A stretch of 22,201 bases of DNA from CBDFKU01 sp965248975 (lineage in GTDB: Bacteria; Chloroflexota; Dehalococcoidia; Lucifugimonadales; JAGWBF01). The notes beneath the pieces are model-generated. The model was not told the DNA's origin. It made no database searches and saw nothing but the letters and a program-made list of their open reading frames with translations. Location of the stretch: assembly GCA_965248975.1 (NCBI GenBank), contig CBDFKU010000004.1, forward strand, positions 1 to 22,201. Reading direction: 5' to 3'. Within the stretch, counting starts at the first letter, position 1. Each line of letters begins with the position of its first letter. The translations under genes and the position numbers were made by a program. Below, in pieces: positions 6,330 to 13,584 of the stretch.

Positions 6330-7418
6330 TCAGCCGGCGCCGTTCTGGAAGGGAACCATCTCCGGCCAGATGACCAGGCTGCGGTCGATCTCATCCGTGG
6401 TGCGGACGCCGCACATCGCCATGGCGTGGTCCAGCTCCTTCTGCAGTATCTCGAAGGTGTGGCGCACGCCCTCCTCGCCTGCTACGGCCAGCCCGTAGTA
6501 AAGGGGCCGCCCGATGAGCACGGCCTTCGCCCCCAGGGCCAGGACCTTGAGCACATCCATCCCCCGCCGAAGCCCGCTGTCTATCAGCACCTCACATCGC
6601 CCATCAACCGCGTCGGCCACCTCGGGCAGGGCCTCGATGGCCGTGATGGTGCCGTCCACGATGTGGGCGGCGTGGTTGGAGACCACCAGGCCGTCGGCGC
6701 CAACCTCCACGCACATGCGACCGTCCTCAGGGGTCAGAATACCCTTTACGATGATGGGCAAGGACGTTATGGAGCGAACCCATTCGATGACGTTCCAGGT
6801 GGCCGCGGCGTCAAAGGTCCACTCTCTTTGCCGGCGTACCCCATCGGGCCCGGTCTGCATGTAGCTTCCCTGCTCCCTGGGAGGATGGACGTACTTGTTG
6901 CGGGTGTCGGGCTCCTTGACCTCCTGCCACAACAGGGGCACGTCCACCGACAGGAGTATGGCGGAGTACCCCGCGTCCTCGGCCCGTTGGATCAGCTCCC
7001 TGGTCAGCTCTCTGTCGGTCAGCATGTAGACCTGGAACCAGCGGGGACCACCACTGGCCGCCGCCACCTCTTCCAGGGTGGGCCCTGAGCCGTGGCTGAT
7101 GGTCAGGACCGTGCCCGCAGCGGCGGCCGCTCGGGCGGTGGCCAGCTCGCCATCGGGATGGGCCCTGCTCTGGACCCCGGGGGAAGCGGGCAGCACCGGC
7201 AGGCTGATTTTCTGCCCGAGGACCGTCGTCGACGTGTCCCGATCTCCCACCTTCCGCAGCCGGCGGGGCCGCAGCAACACGGAGTCCAGAACGGCGTTGA
7301 TGCGCCGGAAGGTTACCTCGTCCCAGGCACCCCCGTCGATCCACTGGAAGAGCCCCCGGGTCATCACCTCTCGGGCCCTATCTTCATAGTCAGCCAGGGT
7401 CAGTAGCTCTCTGGGCAT
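6330..7418 (-). CDS. FMN-dependent alpha-hydroxy-acid oxidase/dehydrogenase family protein
   Basis: The 362-residue product has the glycolate oxidase/lactate dehydrogenase (LldD) fold that binds FMN. Visible are GGAWDEVTF (29-37), WFQVY (127-131), the FMN lysine K225 in IIVKGI, the catalytic-base histidine H249 in VSNHAAHIVDG, and DSGLRRGMDV with IGRP for the FMN phosphate. Substrate anchors are altered. The arginine three residues after the catalytic His (R257 in spinach glycolate oxidase) is H252. The PRLGRRE stretch is PLLWQE without arginine. The active-site tyrosine of the YxxGGA motif is W27. The redox centre looks intact, but a simple 2-hydroxy acid substrate is doubtful. It is the last gene of a minus-strand operon, 52 bases after the creatininase-family gene. 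GGTGGAG precedes its ATG. Confidence 0.92.
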   Translation of the reverse strand: MPRELLTLADYEDRAREVMTRGLFQWIDGGAWDEVTFRRINAVLDSVLLRPRRLRKVGDRDTSTTVLGQKISLPVLPASPGVQSRAHPDGELATARAAAAAGTVLTISHGSGPTLEEVAAASGGPRWFQVYMLTDRELTRELIQRAEDAGYSAILLSVDVPLLWQEVKEPDTRNKYVHPPREQGSYMQTGPDGVRRQREWTFDAAATWNVIEWVRSITSLPIIVKGILTPEDGRMCVEVGADGLVVSNHAAHIVDGTITAIEALPEVADAVDGRCEVLIDSGLRRGMDVLKVLALGAKAVLIGRPLYYGLAVAGEEGVRHTFEILQKELDHAMAMCGVRTTDEIDRSLVIWPEMVPFQNGAG

Positions 7419-7470
7419 GGGTCTCCACCTTCACCTTCACATGATCCATCGGGGCAGCTTCGGGCCGGCT

Positions 7471-8232
7471 TTACTCGGCTAGGAAGCGCTCCAGGAACTC
7501 GGTCAGCCTGTCTTCCACGTCCCTGGCCAGAACTTCCCCCGCCTCCTCGGAGGCCTGGGTTGCGTCTCCCAGGGCGCCGTTAGCAGTGATCTCGTCAAAG
7601 TAGCGGGGCTCTACTACGCTGGACGGGCCGGCGGTCATCGCGCTGGTGTAGGAGGAGTCCTTGATCTCCCCGGCGACCAGCGCTCCCACCTTGGCGATAT
7701 TCGGCGTGAGGTACATCGCCAGCGAGGTCTCGATTTCGCAGGCGTGGCCTACCCGCGGCGACCGCTGGAACTGCTCGATGGCCTGTGGCGACGGCCAGTG
7801 GAGGGCGTGGGCGATCTTCACCCCCATCTCGTCTCGGATCTGCCACGTGGCTACCCCCAACGCGGGGATGTTGCCGCCGTGGCCGTTTATGATGAAGAAC
7901 TTCTCGATGCCATGCTCCTTCAGGCTGCCGACCACGTCCCGCAATACTGCTACGAAGGTCTCTACTCTGACCGTGATCGTGCCGGGAAACCTCATGTGGT
8001 GGGAGGAAATGCCGAAGGGGAAGCCCGGCGCGACGATGGCTCTAGGGTGGAGGCGGCCGGCTAACGCCATGGCTCCGGCGCGAGCCCTGGCTATGTCGGC
8101 ACTCTCGCCGATGTTGGGGCCGTGCTGCTCGGTGGACCCCACCGGGATGATGGCCAGCTTCACCGTCTCCAGGGCCGTCTTCACCTCCGGCCAGGACATT
8201 TCTTCCAGTACATAGGCTTCATTGGTAGTCAT
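7471..8232 (-). CDS. Creatininase family protein
   Basis: The 253-residue product belongs to the metal-dependent creatininase/MftE family of amidohydrolases. Ligand positions match creatininase: E35 and H37 in GSTEQHGPN, D46 in ESADIARA, and H118 in INGHGGN. A later acidic motif HACEIETS (163-170) holds further glutamates. Members hydrolyse creatinine, formamides of riboflavin or deazaflavin precursors, or, in the MftE branch, a peptide bond. The NGHGGN and HAxExETS signatures are shared by the MftE and formamide-hydrolase branches rather than specific to creatininase. It lies between an LLM oxidoreductase (48-base gap) and the FMN oxidase homologue (52-base gap), in one operon. The start ATG is preceded by GAGAGG. 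Substrate unknown. Confidence 0.9.
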   Translation of the reverse strand: MTTNEAYVLEEMSWPEVKTALETVKLAIIPVGSTEQHGPNIGESADIARARAGAMALAGRLHPRAIVAPGFPFGISSHHMRFPGTITVRVETFVAVLRDVVGSLKEHGIEKFFIINGHGGNIPALGVATWQIRDEMGVKIAHALHWPSPQAIEQFQRSPRVGHACEIETSLAMYLTPNIAKVGALVAGEIKDSSYTSAMTAGPSSVVEPRYFDEITANGALGDATQASEEAGEVLARDVEDRLTEFLERFLAE

Positions 8233-8280
8233 CGGTTGGACCTCTCATCGCATTAATCTAGGAGCCATGTGAGTTTTATG

Positions 8281-9312
8281 TCACTTGAAATTGGGCATCA
8301 CCTTTTCGGCAAGCAGACGCATGGAACTGAGCACGCACTCGTTGGGGATCTGCCCACCGTGGTTCGTCTCCACCACCACGCCCGAGATGCCCAGCCGCTC
8401 GCGGAACTCTTGGATCCGCTCGACCACGTACTCAGGTGTGCCGAACACCACCCTGTCCCGCAGGATATCATCGTAGGTGCCGCTGGCCATGGCCTCGCCG
8501 GCGCGGTACTCTTCGGCCGAGACTGCGTGCTTAAGCATCAGCTGCGACACTTCCTGCTGACTGTGCAGGGCGCTGTCCATCGGGTCGGCGTGGGCCCGCT
8601 CCTTGGTCTCGGCGATATAGGTGGCGAACCGCAGGTAGACATCGACCGGACCTGAATGTCCGGCCTCTTCCCACGCCTTCCGGTACTCCATTATCCGCTC
8701 GCCCAGTACATCGATGCCCCGGGCGATGCCGGCAACGAAGATCGGGTACCCCATCCGGCCGAGCATGGAAAACGTGTCCGAGCTGTTGGCGGCGATGCGA
8801 GTGGGGGTATACGGCTGCTGATAGGGCTTGGGTACCAGGGTCACGTCCTCGAAGTTCCAATACTTCCCCCGGTGGGAGAAGGTCTCCTGGGTCCAGGCTT
8901 TCATGATAACTTCCAGGCCCTCGACGAAACGGTCTCGGGTCTCGGCGTAGTCGATGTTGTATCCCTGGTAGAACTGGGTCAGGCCGCTGCGTCCGATGCC
9001 AAAGTCCAGGCGACCCTTGCTGATGTGGTCTATGGTCGCGACGATCTCGGCAATGCGAAGGGGATTGTCCAGTGGGACGACGAACACCGCCCCGCCGATC
9101 CTTATCTTTTGGGTTCGGGCGGCGATGGCGCTGGCCACCGCCAGGGGAGACGCTAGCACCGATCTGTTGGGGCTGAAGTGGTACTCGCCCAGCCAGACGG
9201 CGTCCAGGCCCAGCGCCTCCGCCGCGTCCACCTCGGCCAGGTGTTCGTCGAAAGCCTCTTCGTGGGTCCTTCCCTGCCGGACGTGGAAGTCAGTGAATAT
9301 GCCGAAGTTCAC
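8281..9312 (-). CDS. LLM class flavin-dependent oxidoreductase
   Basis: The 343-residue product is a luciferase-like monooxygenase/F420-dependent reductase TIM barrel. It begins VNFGIFTDFHV, followed by DAAEALGLDAVWLGEYHF, IRIGGAVFVVPLDNPLR, GRLDFGIGRSG and a C-terminal FGTPEYVVERIQEFRE. The GTG at 9312 is chosen because GGGGAG lies 7 bases upstream and the protein then begins with the first beta strand; a longer frame from 9390 would overlap the promoter. Use of FMNH2 or F420 cannot be told from sequence. It is the first gene of the operon with the creatininase-family and FMN oxidase genes. It is clearly distinct from the paralogous LLM pair at 17970 and 20278. Confidence 0.92.
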   Translation of the reverse strand: MNFGIFTDFHVRQGRTHEEAFDEHLAEVDAAEALGLDAVWLGEYHFSPNRSVLASPLAVASAIAARTQKIRIGGAVFVVPLDNPLRIAEIVATIDHISKGRLDFGIGRSGLTQFYQGYNIDYAETRDRFVEGLEVIMKAWTQETFSHRGKYWNFEDVTLVPKPYQQPYTPTRIAANSSDTFSMLGRMGYPIFVAGIARGIDVLGERIMEYRKAWEEAGHSGPVDVYLRFATYIAETKERAHADPMDSALHSQQEVSQLMLKHAVSAEEYRAGEAMASGTYDDILRDRVVFGTPEYVVERIQEFRERLGISGVVVETNHGGQIPNECVLSSMRLLAEKVMPNFK

Positions 9313-9389
9313 GGCGTCGCTCCCCGCTGGAGTAGCTAGGAGCCCGGAGTCCGACCCGGCTGCAGGGCCGACGGGCCGCCTTGAAGCCA

Positions 9390-9418
9390 AGTTTAGTGGC
9401 GCCTCAAAGGGCTGTCAA
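9390..9418 (-). promoter_or_regulatory. Promoter of the LLM-creatininase-FMN oxidase operon
   Basis: On the minus strand, TTGACA (9418-9413) and TAAACT (9395-9390) are separated by 17 bases, about 78 bases ahead of the GTG at 9312. It lies just after the terminator of the lipoprotein gene, so the operon is transcribed independently. Confidence 0.6.
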
Positions 9419-9449
9419 GGGCAGAGCCGGCGGCCCCCGGTCTTGGCGC

Positions 9450-9487
9450 AAAAGGAAAGCCCGGAGCAGTAGGGCTCCGGGCTTTCC
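9450..9487 (-). terminator. Rho-independent terminator of lipoprotein gene 1
   Basis: GGAAAGCCCGGAGC (9454-9467) and its exact reverse complement (9474-9487) form a 14-bp stem with a 6-base loop. On the minus strand it is followed by TTTT (9453-9450). It begins 23 bases after the stop codon of the gene ending at 9511. Confidence 0.82.
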
Positions 9488-9510
9488 AGGTCTGCGAAAC
9501 TATCGAGGCG

Positions 9511-11355
9511 CTAACACGCCGGATCGCACCACCAGTTCTCCATCTTCAGGTAGTCGGAGAAGGTACCTATGTTGTGGTGGTTCTGCAGCTGCAGGGAGGA
9601 GTAGTGAGGCCGCATCCCGTAGTGGGTGACCATGATGGGAGCGTCCTCCGTCAGGAAGATGTCCGCCGCCTCGCGTATCAAAGCCTTCCGCGTAGCTCGG
9701 TCCAACTCCTTCGCCTGTAGCTCAAAAATCTCCTCGATCCTGGGATGGCTCCAGTCCGAGTGCAGGGACGACGCTCCCTTGGTATAGAAGCCGCTCAGGG
9801 CGTCGTGGGGGTCGTGGGCCTGGATACCGTATCCCCAGGTGATTAACTTGAACTGGCGCTTAGTCCACGCATCCAGGAAGGTCTGGATCTCCACGCCCCT
9901 GACCGACATGTTCCAACCCAGCAAGTTGTTCATTTGGTCCTGGAAGATGGCCTGCATGTCAGGGTGCGAGCCGAAGACCGGGAAGATGAGCTCTATCTCG
10001 AAGCCCTCCGATATGCCCGCCTCCGCCAGTATGGACTTGGCCAGGGCTATGTCGTCGGGATGCTTCCCGCCGTCGGGGGTCTCCCGGAAGCCTGGTATGG
10101 TCTTCAGCTCGTCTTCGGGTATGCCGTACCAGGCATTGGGGGGCCATGGTCCACCCACCAGGTCCGTGCCCGGGCCGATGAAGTCGACGAACTCCCGGCG
10201 GTGCATCGCCAGGTACATGGCGTGGCGCACCCGTGGGTCGTCGAAGGGCGCCGTTTCCGTCTGGAACTCGACCCCGAGGGTGGAAGTGGGGCCCTGGATG
10301 ACGAACCTGATCTTGTCACTGTGGTTGTCCAACAGCTCATTCATATCCCGGGCGTTTACAAAGCTGTTGGCGTGATTGGTGAACATCACCTGCTGCGTCC
10401 GGTAGGCCGTGAACAGCCTGGAAGGGTCGGTGATGACGAACATGGTCACCGCATCCCAGTAGGGCAGTCCTTGCTTGAAGTAGTCTTCGTTCTTCACGTA
10501 CTCGATCTTGACCGCATCCTCGGCATCCACCACCTTGAAGGGTCCGGAGCCCATGATGTGCTCGAAGGCCTTCATGTCCTGGTCGGGCACCGATTCAACG
10601 TGGTCTTTGGACAGGATCTTCATGTATTCACTGGCCAGGAAGGCGAAGAAGGGTGGCGCCGGGAACTTTGTCACCACCTCGACCGTCTTTTCGTCGATTA
10701 CCCGTGAGCTATCGTAGAAGGGGCCTATGGCGCGGGTCTTGGGATGGGGCAAGTCGGGGTTCACCATCCGGTCCAGGCTGAACACCACGTCCGCCGCCGT
10801 CACTGGCTGCCCGTTGTTCCACATGGCGTCGGGATGCAAGCCGAAGGTGTAGGTGACCCCGTCATCCGCCAGCTCCCACTCGGTGCACAGGTCACATCGG
10901 ATGTCGGTGATGTCGTCGGTATCCGCGTTGTACTCGATCAGCTGGTTGTAGTTGGGGGCCGGATGGGCCAGGCAGGTGTTGTCGAAGGCCGCGCACTCGT
11001 GGACTCCCCAGTGGAAGATGTTCGCGACTGTTGCGGCGATCGGGTGTCCGCCCTGCTTACCCGGCCGTACGATGGGAGTCGGCGCGGGAGTAGCTGTAGG
11101 GGTAGCAGTAGGTGCGGAGGTAGGTGTCGGCGTAAACGTCGCCGGCGGTGGAGTCTCGCCGGGTGCCGACGTGTTCGTGGGTCGCGGGGTGGCCGTCGGG
11201 GGCGCCGGTGTAGAAGTAGGTGGAACCGGTGTCGCCGTCGGCGCGGTCGTGGCTGTAGCAGCGGGCGGCGACGTTGGAGTGGCGTCGTCTCCGCATGCCG
11301 CGAGGACCACCCCGAGTATCGCCAGTCCCACTATGAGCACGAGTGGTTTAAACAT
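9511..11355 (-). CDS. ABC transporter substrate-binding lipoprotein, family 5 (paralogue 1)
   Basis: The 614-residue product is a DppA/OppA-type (SBP_bac_5) solute receptor anchored to the membrane. A lipoprotein signal with lipobox LAAC puts the lipidated Cys at 21. A Thr/Pro/Ala-rich linker covers about 22-98. The binding domain follows, with the family signature MWNNGQPVTAADVVFSLDR. Cys 121 and 128 (HECAAFDNTC), 154 and 157 (RCDLC), and 610 and 614 (WWCDPAC at the extreme C-terminus) are shared with the three neighbouring paralogues. AAGGGGG precedes the ATG. It has its own promoter and terminator. No permease or ATPase gene is in the window, so the partner transporter is elsewhere or shared. 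Ligand unknown; oligopeptides or other organic solutes are typical. Confidence 0.95.
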   Translation of the reverse strand: MFKPLVLIVGLAILGVVLAACGDDATPTSPPAATATTAPTATPVPPTSTPAPPTATPRPTNTSAPGETPPPATFTPTPTSAPTATPTATPAPTPIVRPGKQGGHPIAATVANIFHWGVHECAAFDNTCLAHPAPNYNQLIEYNADTDDITDIRCDLCTEWELADDGVTYTFGLHPDAMWNNGQPVTAADVVFSLDRMVNPDLPHPKTRAIGPFYDSSRVIDEKTVEVVTKFPAPPFFAFLASEYMKILSKDHVESVPDQDMKAFEHIMGSGPFKVVDAEDAVKIEYVKNEDYFKQGLPYWDAVTMFVITDPSRLFTAYRTQQVMFTNHANSFVNARDMNELLDNHSDKIRFVIQGPTSTLGVEFQTETAPFDDPRVRHAMYLAMHRREFVDFIGPGTDLVGGPWPPNAWYGIPEDELKTIPGFRETPDGGKHPDDIALAKSILAEAGISEGFEIELIFPVFGSHPDMQAIFQDQMNNLLGWNMSVRGVEIQTFLDAWTKRQFKLITWGYGIQAHDPHDALSGFYTKGASSLHSDWSHPRIEEIFELQAKELDRATRKALIREAADIFLTEDAPIMVTHYGMRPHYSSLQLQNHHNIGTFSDYLKMENWWCDPAC

Positions 11356-11384
11356 CTATACCCCCTTACCTGATTATGATCCGG

Positions 11385-11399
11385 GCAACCCTAGGTTGC
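11385..11399 (-). other. Inverted repeat in the 5' leader of lipoprotein gene 1
   Basis: GCAACC and GGTTGC are separated by 3 bases in the untranslated leader, between the promoter and the start codon. It could be an operator or a small mRNA hairpin. The leaders of the other paralogues do not share its sequence. Confidence 0.35.
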
Positions 11400-11428
11400 A
11401 TCGACTAGACATTATGAATGGTCGGCAT

Positions 11429-11458
11429 ATTTAACAATAATTCTCCCGCCGCTGTCAA
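11429..11458 (-). promoter_or_regulatory. Promoter of lipoprotein gene 1
   Basis: On the minus strand, TTGACA (11458-11453), an 18-base spacer and TTAAAT (11434-11429) lie about 74 bases before the ATG. The CCTTGACA and GTTAAAT strings recur at the same place before the other paralogues. Confidence 0.65.
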
Positions 11459-11497
11459 GGGTGATTTCGAGCCATGCCCGATCAAACCCCTCACATA

Positions 11498-11532
11498 CGA
11501 GGAGCCCGAAGCAGGCCGCTTCGGGCTCCTCG
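11498..11532 (-). terminator. Hairpin terminator of lipoprotein gene 2
   Basis: CGAGGAGCCCGAAGC (11498-11512) pairs perfectly with 11518-11532 over 15 bp with a 5-base loop, 23 bases after the stop codon. No U-run follows directly, so termination is inferred from position and stem strength. Confidence 0.68.
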
Positions 11533-11555
11533 ATGATCCGTGTATGTTGTCTATC

Positions 11556-13406
11556 CTACGCGCACTCCGGATCGCACCAGTAGTGCTCGGACTTGAGGGC
11601 GTCGGAGAGGGTGCCCACGCGATGGTGGTTCTGGATCACCAGGTCGGAGTAGTGACCCCTGACGGTGTGGTACACGAAGATGTAGGGGCTGTCCTCCGTC
11701 AGGAAGATCTGGGTCGCCTCGTCCACCAGGGCCTTCCGCTTCACCCGGTCCAGCTCCCTCGCCTGTAGAAGAGCTATCTCCTCGATCCGGGGATGGGTCC
11801 ACTGGGTGTGGTTGTTGGAGCCGTCTTCGGTGTATAAGCCGTCGAAGAAGTCGTGGGGGTCGTGGGCCAGTACGCCGTAGCCCATGCTCGATATGACGAA
11901 CTGGCCGGCGACCCACTGCTCGATCCACGTCTGGATCTCCAACCCCCTGATGCTCACGTCCCAGCCCAGTGTCTCTTTCACCTCACTCTGCCAGACTGCG
12001 GCGATGCCGGGGTGCTCGAAGATGGTGGGATACAGGAACTCAAACTGAGGCGGTGGCTCGCTCATCCCGGCCTCCGCCAACAGGGCCTTGGCCATGGCTA
12101 TATCGTCAGGGTGCTTCTCCCCATCCGGAGTCTGTCTGAAGCCGGGTATTTTGACCAACTCTTCCTCGGGTATGCCGTACCAGGCGTTGGGGGCGAAGGG
12201 GCCTCCCAGAAGGTCCACCCCGCTGCTGAAGGTCTCGACGTAGGTCTGGCGGTGCATCGCCAGGAAGAGGGCGTGCCGCACCCTCGGATCTTTAAGGGGG
12301 TCCCTCTTCCAGTTCAGCTCCAGGCCCAGGGGTGCTATGGGCCCCATGAACAAGTACCGGGCCTGACCTTCCAGCTCCTTCGCCAGTACCAGGGCATCCT
12401 TGTTACCTATCCCGCTGTTGGAGTGGAGCGTCAGCAGCACCTGGCGCGTCTTGAATGCGCCTCTTAGCCGGTCTTCGTCGGTAATAATGAACAACGTGAT
12501 GCCGTCCCAGTAGGGAAGCCCTTCTTTGAAGTAGTCCTCGTTCCTGACGTACTCGATCTTGACACCCTTCTCTCCCGAGACAACCTTGTAGGGGCCCGAG
12601 CCCATGATGTTCTCGAAGGCCTTCATGTCCTGGTCGGGTACGGATTCCACGTGGTCCTTGGACAGGATCTTCATGTACTCGGCGGCCAGGATTGGGAAGA
12701 AGGCCGGCGCCGGGAACTTGGTGCTCACCGCCACGGTGTTGTCGTCGATCACTCGAGAGCTCTCATAGAAGGCGCCGATGGCCCGTGTCTTGAGGTGTTG
12801 CTTGTCGGGGTCCACCATGCGGTTCAGGCTGAACACCACGTCTGCGGCGGTTACCGGCTGCCCGTTGTTCCACCTGGCGTTGGGTGGGAGGCGGAAGGTG
12901 TAGGTGGTGCCCGCGTCGTCCAGATCCCAGTCGATGCACAGGTCGCACCTTATGTCGGAGATGTCGTCAGTCTCGGGGTTGTACTCTATCAGCCCATTGT
13001 AGTTGGGGGCGGGATGGGCCAGGCAGGTGTTGTCGAAGGCATTACATTCGTGGATGCCCCAGTGGAAGATGTCGGCGTTGGTCGAGGCCGGCGGGTGCCC
13101 GCCCCGCTTGCCAGGCCTTGGCGGGACCGTCGGTGTGGCCGTGGCAGCGGGAGTGGCCGTCGGGGTGGGCTGGGTGGTGGGTGTGAACGTCGGAGGTGGA
13201 GTCTCGCCCGGAGCCGTAGTCGACGTGGGCTGTGGTGTGGCCGTCGGCGGCACCGGTGTAGCGGTCGGTGGCACCGGTGTGGCGGTGGGTTGCGGTGTGG
13301 ACGTGGCCTGGGGAGCAGGCGAAGTCGGGGTGGCGTCGTCTCCGCAGGCGGCGAGGACGACCCCGAGTATCGCCAATCCTATTACGAGCAGCAAGGGCTT
13401 GATCAT
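11556..13406 (-). CDS. ABC transporter substrate-binding lipoprotein, family 5 (paralogue 2)
   Basis: A 616-residue solute receptor of the same type as its three neighbours. The ATG at 13406 is preferred over the TTG one codon earlier, because GGGAGGA lies 4 bases upstream and the lipobox Cys then falls at 21 as in the paralogues. The Thr/Pro linker contains several near-identical VPPTATP units and ends at about residue 99. The signature RWNNGQPVTAADVVFSLNR, the cysteine pairs HECNAFDNTC and RCDLC, and the C-terminal YWCDPEC are present. Likely membrane-anchored outside the cytoplasm. It is monocistronic, with its own promoter and hairpin. The middle of the binding domain differs from paralogue 1 (for example LLTLHSNSGIGNKDAL), which suggests a different ligand. 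Ligand unknown. Confidence 0.95.
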   Translation of the reverse strand: MIKPLLLVIGLAILGVVLAACGDDATPTSPAPQATSTPQPTATPVPPTATPVPPTATPQPTSTTAPGETPPPTFTPTTQPTPTATPAATATPTVPPRPGKRGGHPPASTNADIFHWGIHECNAFDNTCLAHPAPNYNGLIEYNPETDDISDIRCDLCIDWDLDDAGTTYTFRLPPNARWNNGQPVTAADVVFSLNRMVDPDKQHLKTRAIGAFYESSRVIDDNTVAVSTKFPAPAFFPILAAEYMKILSKDHVESVPDQDMKAFENIMGSGPYKVVSGEKGVKIEYVRNEDYFKEGLPYWDGITLFIITDEDRLRGAFKTRQVLLTLHSNSGIGNKDALVLAKELEGQARYLFMGPIAPLGLELNWKRDPLKDPRVRHALFLAMHRQTYVETFSSGVDLLGGPFAPNAWYGIPEEELVKIPGFRQTPDGEKHPDDIAMAKALLAEAGMSEPPPQFEFLYPTIFEHPGIAAVWQSEVKETLGWDVSIRGLEIQTWIEQWVAGQFVISSMGYGVLAHDPHDFFDGLYTEDGSNNHTQWTHPRIEEIALLQARELDRVKRKALVDEATQIFLTEDSPYIFVYHTVRGHYSDLVIQNHHRVGTLSDALKSEHYWCDPECA

Positions 13407-13410
13407 CAAT

Positions 13411-13417
13411 TCCTCCC
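13411..13417 (-). promoter_or_regulatory. Ribosome binding site deciding the start at 13406
   Basis: GGGAGGA on the minus strand lies 4 bases before the ATG at 13406-13404 and fits it better than the overlapping TTG at 13409. Confidence 0.6.
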
Positions 13418-13480
13418 TTTATCTTATCACGGTCCGATAGACCTTATCGATTGCGCCACTGTGTCCGGTAGTGTTACGAC

Positions 13481-13509
13481 ATTTAACGATACGCCAAACA
13501 ATTTGTCAA
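13481..13509 (-). promoter_or_regulatory. Promoter of lipoprotein gene 2
   Basis: On the minus strand, TTGACA (13509-13504), a 17-base spacer and TTAAAT (13486-13481) lie about 72 bases before the ATG. The -35 box lies only 8 bases from the foot of the preceding gene's hairpin. Confidence 0.65.
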
Positions 13510-13517
13510 TGGACAAG

Positions 13518-13553
13518 GAAGAGCCCGGCACTTTGTACAGTGCCGGGCTCTTC
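13518..13553 (-). terminator. Hairpin terminator of lipoprotein gene 3
   Basis: GAAGAGCCCGGCACT (13518-13532) pairs perfectly with 13539-13553 over 15 bp with a 6-base loop. It starts 31 bases after the stop codon of the gene ending at 13585. No U-run follows. Confidence 0.66.
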
Positions 13554-13584
13554 TAATTCAGCCTCAGTCCTGGTCGCTAGGACG

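Noticed and set aside
11057..11296. Thr/Pro-coding linker repeats in the lipoproteins as a minisatellite or CRISPR-like array
   Set aside because: The repetition follows ACN/CCN codon runs in the signal-distal linker typical of such lipoproteins; there are no regular spacers.
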